A DNA stretch of 64,000 bases. Source: Jaenimonas drosophilae (taxonomy: Eukaryota > Euglenozoa > Kinetoplastea > Trypanosomatida > Trypanosomatidae). Positions 9,601-18,600 of the stretch are shown one piece after another. Each line of letters starts with the position of its first letter. The first letter of the stretch is position 1. The notes under the pieces are model-generated. The model made no database searches, was not told where the DNA came from, and saw only the letters and a program-made list of their open reading frames with translations. Made by a program: the position numbers and the translations under genes. Where the stretch lies: positions 59,396-123,395 of the forward strand of contig JASAON010001628.1 of the NCBI GenBank assembly GCA_030849065.1. Reading direction: 5' to 3'.

Positions 9601-12600
9601 CGTGCAGCGCAGCGTCGTCAGCAAGGAGGAGATGGAGCGCATCATTGCGCAGATGGATCAACGCCCAATGGGCATCGCCATCCGCTTCCTCCCGCTGGAG
9701 CAGGACCCCATCTTCAACGATTTGTGCGAGGCGTACGTGGATGTTCCCACCACGGGACGGCCCACCGCGGACGAGATCAAGGCCCGTCGCGATGTGCTGA
9801 TTCAGCGCATGAACGACCGCGCTGGAGAGCTTGCAACAACGGTGCATGATACAGAGCGCGCCACCCTCGAGCAGCGTCCGGAAGGCATCCCGCTCAAGGC
9901 CCTCCCGCTCGATGAGGATGAAAAATTTGTGGGCTTGGAGCGCGAGGCACGCGACATCCGCGGCAAGCCGAAGCTGGTGCCTGCCGACACCATTCACCTC
10001 GAGACGATTCAGAGCGATCTGAATGAGCGTGCCCGCGAGCTCGCGCATCGGGTGCGGAAGGAGTACGTTGATGCTGAGCCGGAGGGCATCCCCATTGAGC
10101 AGCTCCGCCTCGGCAATGAGCCCGACTTCCTCACGACGGAGGCAGAACGCCGCATGCTCATCAACGAGGGCGGAGACAACGCGGAGGCCGTTGGGGAGAT
10201 CAACCGCAAGCTCAACGTCATGGCGCGCGAGGTGGCCAAGGCGAGGATGCAGGGTGATCGTGGATATCTCGATCGCAACCCCGAAGGCCTGCCGCTCCGC
10301 GTCGTCCCGCTCGACGAGGATGCCAAGTTCGGCGCAATGGAGCGCGAGCGCGCTCGCCTCATCGCCGGCCGCCACTCCGGTGCCCCGGGAAACAAGCAGA
10401 AGATCAAGGATATTGAGCAGCAGCTGAATGAGCGTGCGCATGAGTTGGCCCTTGAGCAGAAGGAGCGCGATCTCGATGGTGTTGGTCAGAGCCCACGTGG
10501 CATCCCGATCGCCAGCCTCCACCCGCACGATGATCCGCAATTTGCCGCCCTCCTCGCGGAGGTGCGCCAGCTCAAGAAGGACACCGAGGCCAACCGCGAT
10601 GAGATCAACCGCCTCAAGGCCTCCATGAATCAGCGATGCACCGACATGGCCAACGACATGGTTGTCGGAGACCGCGCCTACCTCGCCCCTCGCCCGCTCG
10701 GTGTGCCAATCGCCTTGCTGCCCATTGATAAGGATGCTGAGTTCCGCGAGATGGAGGCCCGACGTGCGGCGCTCAAGGCGGAGGACGCGCGCTACCACGC
10801 CGCCGCCATTTTGGAGCTCGAGGATCGTCTTAATCAGCGCGCGACGGAGCTGGCCAAGGAGCGCATGGCACAGGAGCTCTCCGGACTCGATCAGTGCCCC
10901 GAACGCGTGCCCCTCGATATCGTGAAGCCCTACAACGACAAGATCTTCCTCTCCTCCGTGGATGAGCTGCGTGAGCTGGACTCCACCAACATCAATGATG
11001 AGCGGGTTCGTCCCATCAAGCTGAAGATGAATGAGCGCTGCCACGGTTTGGCGTGGAGCATGATCGAGGATAGCCGCGACTTCCTCATCAAGGACCCGAA
11101 GGGGGTACCGATTGAGGAGCTCCCCATTGATAACGACACCGCCTTCCGCGAGTTGGAGGCACAACGTGTGGTGCTGCAACACACACGTGGCAGCGCCAAC
11201 AAGATTCGTGGGATTGAGGATCAGCTCAACGTGCGCGTCCTTGAGCTGGCCGATGACCGCCTGCGCAGGGACCTCGAGGGCGTTCATCCTCAACCTGAGG
11301 GCGTGTCGCTCGAGACCATCATGCCACACAGCGATCCCGACTTCGCCGCGCTCGTGGAGAAGCGTCGCGCGGTGGAGCGCAGCATGGGCCACGAAGAATC
11401 CGCCGAGGAACGCGCAGAGAAGCGCGCGGAGCTCACCTCCATCGTGGAGGCACTGAATGAGCGTGCACGTGAGCTCGCGCGTGGCATCTTGGCCCGCGAT
11501 CGCTCCTACCTCGACCGCAACCCGGAAGGAGTGCCCATCTCCATCCTCCCGATTGATGCCGATGAGCGGTTTAAGAAGCTCGAGACGGAGCGCACGACGC
11601 TGAAGGTGAAGGACGCACGTCGCAACGCCTCCCGCATCAAGGAGCTTGAAGCCTTGCTCAATGAGCGCGCACATCAGCTCGCCCTGGAGCAGAAGAAGGC
11701 AGACTTGGAGGGCCTCAACCCCGAGCCGCTCGGGGTGTCGCTCGAGCTCCTCCGCCCGCACTCTGACGCGCAATTCGGGCAGCTCGTGAATGAGATTCGC
11801 CGCCTCCGTGCGGAGGATCCGCGCGATGAGGAGGCCATCACGACATGCATCAACGCCATGGACGAGCGCGCCAAGGCCATGATGATGAAGGTGATGGCCC
11901 GCAACTTCTTGGATCAGGAGCCCGATGGCATCCCACTCTGCCAGCTCCCGCTCGACCGCGATGAGGAGTTCCGCAAGACGGAGATTCAGCGCGCGGTCAT
12001 GCGTCTCACCGACTCCCGCCGCAACGCCAGCAAAATCTGCGAGCTCGAGGATAAGATGAATCAGCGAGCACATCAACTCGCCATGCTCCAACGCGACGTT
12101 GATATTGAGTGCGTGGATGAGGCACCTTGTGGGGTGCCCAAGGGCCTCCTGAACCTCCATCGCGATGGGGAGTGTGGTGGCAAGCTCATCCCGGAGCTCC
12201 GCATCCTCAAGAAGAACCCCGAGGCCAACGTGGAGAAGATCCGCGAGCTGGAGAAGGAGCTCGACGCACGTGCCCACGTTCTCGCTCGGAACATTGTGGA
12301 TGGCGATCGCGAGACCTATTTGGATCCTTGCCCGCTTGGCATTCCGCTCTCCGACCTCCCACTCGATTCCGACGTGAAGTTTAAGCGGATGGAGGTCAGC
12401 CGCGCGACGCTGCGTGCGCAGAGTGCCAAGACCAACACCGCCGCCATCAAGGCCCTCGAGATTGAGCTCAACGACCGCGCCCACGACCTCGCGCGTACCG
12501 TGATGGATGATGATCTCAAGCCCTTCGACGCCGAGTACGAAGGTGTGGCGGTGAAGAGCATGAAGCCACACCAAGATAAGGTTTTTGCCGAGAATGCCGC

Positions 12601-15600
12601 ACAACGTCGTCGCTTGCTGCGAGAGGGCGGCCCCGACAGCGAGGCGATGGTTGAGGACTGCACCACCACGATGCGCAGTCGGCTGATTGAGCTGGCCAAG
12701 GAGCGCAAAAATGGCGAGTTCTACTTCCTCGATCGCGATCCAGAAGGTGTACCACTCGAGGACATCCCCATGAGCACCGACGAGACCTTCAATGAGTTGC
12801 GCGCACGTCGCGAGCACTTGAAGGAGGAGGACGCCTTCGCCCATCGCGATGCCATTGTGGGCCTCGAGAAGCAAATGAACGACCGCGTGCGCCAACTCGC
12901 CAAGGGCGTCTTGGCCAGCGACTTCACCGGCGTTGATACGCACCCGCTGGGCATCCATATTGATTTGCTCCGACCACGTCTCGATCCTGAGATTGTGCGG
13001 CTCATCCCGGAGCTCCGCCGCGCGCGTCGCACCAACTACCTCAAGAACCGTGTTCCGACCATTGAGGGGCAGATGGATGATCGCCTCCACGTCTTGGCCA
13101 CCAACGCGCTGATTGAGGGCCGCGAGGACTACTTGCCGGCACGTCCGGAAGGTGTGCCGCTGGAGATCCTCGCGCTCGATGCCGATCAAATGTTCCACGA
13201 CGGTGAAGTTCGTCGCGCTATTTTGCGTCTGTCGGACCGTACGGCCAACTCCACCGCAATCCGCGAGATTGAGAAGGAGTTGGTGGCACGTTCGCGTGAG
13301 CTCGCCAAGGATCAGCTCCACGAGGACCTTCGCGGCATTGACAAGGAGCCCCACGGCATCCCACTCGAGATGCTCCACCCACACAGCGACCCCACTTTAT
13401 CCGTGATGATCTCTGAGATCCGCGTTCTCAAGAAGGATCCGATTCGGTTTGCCAACAAGATCAAAAACCAGCAAGACGCCATGAATGAACGCGCCCACGA
13501 CATCGCCCTCGACCTGCTCGAGCAGCACCGTGAGTTTCTGGACCCCGCCCCGCTCGGTGTGCCGCTCGCCGATTTGCCGCTCCTCCGCGACGAGGACTTT
13601 CACACAGATGAGGTGAGCCGCGTCAACGCGATCCTCCACGGCGACCGCGCGGAGGAGATCCCTGAGCTGGAGAAGCGCCTGCGGCGTCGCTCCGAGGAGC
13701 TCGCGCGGAAGCAGCTCAACGATGATTTGGCCGGTCTCGTGCCCGCCCCACTCGGTGTGCCGCTGACCCTCCTCGAGCCCCACAAGGATGAACGCTTTGC
13801 GGAATTCATCCCAGTGCTCCGCCGACTCATCAAGGATCCCTCCGTCAACGCCGCCAAGCTCAAGAGCCTGCGCGTGAAGATGGATGAGCGCAATCTCGAG
13901 CTCGCCGAGGACTTCCTGATGCGTGACCGCGAGGTGTACCTCGACCCGGAGCCGGAAGGCATGCGGTGGGAGCTCCTCCCGCTGAATAGCAGCGCTGAGT
14001 TCAAGGAGGCGGAGGGGAAGAAGCTCTTCCTGCAATCCAAGAACGTCGAGGCGGGTCGCGAGCCCAGCGACGGCAATTCAGAAAAGATCTCATCCCTCGA
14101 GCGCAAGCTCAACACCATCGCCCACAGCATCGCGGTGCAACAACTCCGTCGTGATCGGTGCTACCTCGACACCAACCCCGAAGGCGTGCCGCTCGATATC
14201 CTCCCGCTTGATACGGACCCAACCTTCCGCACGCTGGAGGCGAGCCGAGCGGCCGCGAAGGCCCGCCATGCCAACGCACAGGCTGGCGAGCTCGAGGACC
14301 AACTCAACGCCCGCGCGCATGAGCTCGCGCTCGAGCAAAAGGCGGAGGACCTCCGCGGGCTCGAGCCCTTCCCACGCGGCATGGCCCTCGCCGATCTTCA
14401 GCCACACGACGACCCAACCTTCGCTGGTCTCGTGGATGAGATCCGCCTCCTCAAGGCATCCACCAAGAACAAGGAAAAGTCCATCCGCGCGGTGCAGAAG
14501 CGCATGGATGGAGTGGCCTCCGACATGGCCGACTCCTTGCTGAAGCGCGATCGCGGATATCTGCACCTCAAACCTGAGTTCGTGCCGCTGCGTCGTCTCC
14601 CGCTCGACGCCAACGATGATTTTCACGCGCTCGAGGTGAAGCGTGCCACCCTCAAGCTGGAAAACACGAACAAGAACGCCAGCCGCATCGTGGAGCTCGA
14701 GGCGGAGCTCAACGAGCTCGCCCGAGAACTCGCCCGCGCCGTCAAGGCCAAGGATCTGCAAGGCCTCACGCCTAAGCCACGTGGCATCCCCATTGAGCTC
14801 CTCGACCCGCACAAGTCGGATAAGTTTTCCGGCATGGTGGAGGAGAAGGCCAACCTCAGCCCCGAGGCGCAGGCGGAGCCGAACAACTCCACGATGCGCG
14901 CGTTGAACCTCTTCGTTGAGCAGCTCGCCGACTCCACGTTGAAGGGGGATCGCGGGTATCTGGACCGTGAGCCCGAGGGCGTGGCCTTCACCCTCCTCCC
15001 GCTTGACAGCGATGCGGCCTTCCACGAGTTGGAGGTGGAGCGCGCGGTGCTGCGCATGACCGATATGCAAAAGAATCTTGGCGCCATTCACGAGCTGCAA
15101 GACCAACTTAACCGCCGCGCACATGAGCTCGCCCGCATTCTTCTCGGGAAGGACCGTGGGTACCTCAACCCTGCCCCTGAAGGTGTGCCGCTCGAGGTGC
15201 TTCCGCTGGACACCGACACCAAATTCCATCAAATGGAGGTGGACCGCGCCAAGCTCAAGAGCCGCGAGACCTCCACCAACAGCGCACGTGTGCGTGAGCT
15301 GGAGAACCGCCTCAACGCGCGTGCTGTGGAGCTCGCCAAGAAGCAGCTCGAGGAGGATGTGGCCGGCCTCGACCGCGAGCCCCAAGGCTATCCAATGATT
15401 TATCTCTTCCCGCACTCTGACGCGGAGTTCGCCGCCAACATTCCCCCGCTGCGCGCCGCCAAGGCGAAGGAAGATATGCAGCACGTGCGCGACCTCCAGT
15501 CCATCCTCAACAGCCGCGCGCATGAGGTGGCCAAGATGCGCATCGCCCAGGATCGCTCCTTCCTGAACCGAGCTCCCGAAGGTGTGCCGCTCGAGCTGTT

Positions 15601-18600
15601 GCCCCTTGACACCGATGGCGTCTTCCGTGGGGCCGAGAAGGACCTCCGCGGGTGGAAGGCCGCCACCAAAAAGAACGATGCCGCCATTCAGGACGCACAA
15701 AAGCGCATGATTCGTCGCGCCAATGAGCTCGCCCGTGCCTACCTCAAGCTCAGTCGTGAGTTCCTCGATCAGGAGCCCGAGGGTGTGCCACTCGCCGACG
15801 TGGCTCTCGACGAAGACGCAACATTCCGTTCCAAGGAGAAGGAGCGTTTGCAGCTTCTCGTGGAGCCGAGTGAGACCACACGCGAGAAGGTGGTGGCGCT
15901 CGAGCAGAAGCTGAATGAGCGCGCGCATGAGCTGGCGCGTGAGCGCAAGGCCAGCAATCGCTGGTTCCTCAACGCCAAGTCCTTTGGCGTGCCGAAGGAG
16001 CTCCTCCTGCTCGACGAGGATGCCGACTTCATTGACTATGAAAAGGAGCTCCTCCAAATCATGAAGCAGGAGGAGGAGCGCGTGATGGAGGGCCACCTGC
16101 AAGAGACCATCTCCATCAATGGGCCCGCCATGAACGTACTCCGCGACAAGATGCAAGAGCGCGCCGATATTGTTGGTAAAGAACAAGTAACCGGAGATCG
16201 CGACCACTACATTGAGGCTCAGATTGGTGGAGTGGATCGCTCCGACATCCCGCTCGACGAGGATGAGGAGTACATGAATCTCGAAGTCAGCCGCGCCATC
16301 AAGATGGCCGAGGCCTATGGCAAGCGCACCGAGGAGGTGAAGGGCATGGAGCGGCAGCTCGCCGCACGTGCCTACGCCCTGGCCCGCGCACTCGTGAATG
16401 CCGATCGCAGCTTTCTCCCCCGCGAGATCTGCGGCATCCCGATTGATGAGCTCCCGCTCGACACCGACGAAAAATTTGGCCGCCTTGAGCGGCAACTCCG
16501 CGCCCACAAGCGTGCCGGTCAGCGCGATGAGATGCAGGCCGACGAGGATGAGCTCAAGCGGCGTGCCCATGAGCTCGCCAAGGATGTTATAGCACAAGAC
16601 TTGGCACCACTTCGCGACACCTACCGTGGCATCCCGAAGGAGGACCTCAATCTGCACTCCGACACCAAATTCCGCGAGCTCAGCCGACTTCGTCGCAAGA
16701 ATCGTGGCCGTGCCGTCACCCTGATTGAGGATGAGATGGACCAACGCGCCAACAAGATTGCCAACGAGCTCATTGCACGTGAGCGCGAGTTCCTGGACCA
16801 GGAGCCCGAGGGCATGTACCTTGCCGATGTGCCCTTGGATAGCGACGCCACCTTCTGCCAGTTGGAGGCGGAGTACCGCCGCCGTCGCCGTGATCCGTTG
16901 GCCTTGAAGAAGAACGTCAAGGTACTCACCGAGTTGGCCGCGGAGATGAACCAACGCTCGCACACCCTCGCGCGGATGGAGTTCGCCAAGACGCGCGACT
17001 TCATGGACCCCGAGCCGGAAGGCGTGCAGCTCGTGGATTTGGCCCTGGACGAGGACCCTAAATTCAAGGATGCAGAAATAGCTCGCTACCGCAACAGCAA
17101 ACGCCGCAACTGCGATGCCGATCTCAACCGCGACATGGAACAGAAGATGAACGACCGCGCACATGAGCTCGCCCTCGCGATGTTGGCCGCGGACCGTGAG
17201 TTCCTCGACCCACAGCCCGAAGGTGTGCCGATTGAGGTGCTCGAGCTGAACCAGGATCATGAGTTCCGCGAGTTGGCACGTGAACGTCGCACCAGCAAGA
17301 AGTCCCTCAAGAAGGGCATGGGCGAGGAGCAGGTGAAGCTGCTGGAGGAGAAGATGAACTACCGAGCACATGAGATTGCCAGGCAGTTCCTGATTACGGA
17401 GCGTGCCTTCATGGATCAGGAGCCCGAAGGTGTGCCCCTCGACGACCTGCCTCTAAACTCCGACGCGCCATTCCGTGCCATGGAGAATCAGCGGCTGAAG
17501 GTGCAACGGGAGGGCGGGGCCCACAGCCAGCGCAAGCTCACCTCGCTGGAGGCTGACCTGAACTCCATGGCACACAAGATTGCCCGCGAGCTCCTCAAGA
17601 AGGAGCGCGGCTTTCTGGATGCGGAGCCGATGGGCGTACCACTCGAGGAGCTCCCGCTCAACCACGACACCATTCTGAACCCCATTGAACGCCGCCGCCG
17701 GCAGATGCGGAAGGAGATGAAGCGCTACCACGACGAGATTCGTTCCTGCGAGGACCAGATGGCCGACCGCGTGAATGAGATCGCCAACAACTTCATTGAG
17801 ATGGAGCGTGCCTTTATGGATCAGGAGCCCGAAGGTGTGCCGCTGCGCTACCTGCCACTCCTCACCGACAAGGAGTTCCACGAGATGGAGCTTCAGCGGC
17901 GCAAGTCCATGCACCGCCCCGCCTCCTCCCGCGACGGGATTGAGCGGCTGGAGCGCAAGATGAACGACCGCGCGCATGCCCTGGCCAAGGACCTCGTGCA
18001 GAAGGGCCGTAGCTTCCTCGATCCCGAGCCCCTTGGCGTGCCCATCGCTGATGTTCCGCTCAACGGTGACGAGCAGTTCCGCAAGCTGGAGGAGCAGCGT
18101 CGTTCCTTGAAGCAGGACCCACGCAACGCCACCGCCGTGAAGGTGCTGGAGGAGCGTCTCAACGACCGCGCCTACGAACTCGCGCAGGACCTCCTCAACG
18201 TGGAGCGCGCCTTCATGAACCAAAGCCCCGAAGGCATCGCGTTGGAGGACTTGCCTCTGAACGATGATCGCAAGATGCAGGAGATTGAACGCAAGCGTCG
18301 TGCCATGCGCAAGGAAAATCCCGAGCAGAACGCCATTGAGATCTCCGTCTTGGAGGATGCGATGGAGAACCGCGCGCATGAGTTGGCCACGAAGCAGCTC
18401 GCCGATGATCGCGACTACCTCGATCCTGAGCCATGCGGTGTGCCCCTGTGCGATATCCCGCTCGATGGCGACCACTCCTTCCATACGATGGAGCTCGAGC
18501 GCCACAACCTCAAGAAGAAGACGCACGGCAACGGTGATAAGATTGTGGTTCTCGAGATGAAGCTCAACGAGCGGGCGCACCAGCTCGCCTCGCAGCTCAT

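Noticed and set aside
9584..13384. Long minus-strand open frame (1266 codons) opposite the giant calpain-like gene; similar frames at 14090-17371 and 17453-18838
   Set aside because: They lie antisense to a GC-rich repeat gene with strong codon bias, which keeps a minus-strand frame free of stops. Their translations are periodic mirrors of the repeat (Leu/His/Val/Gly-rich) with no domain, and all supported genes are on the + strand.
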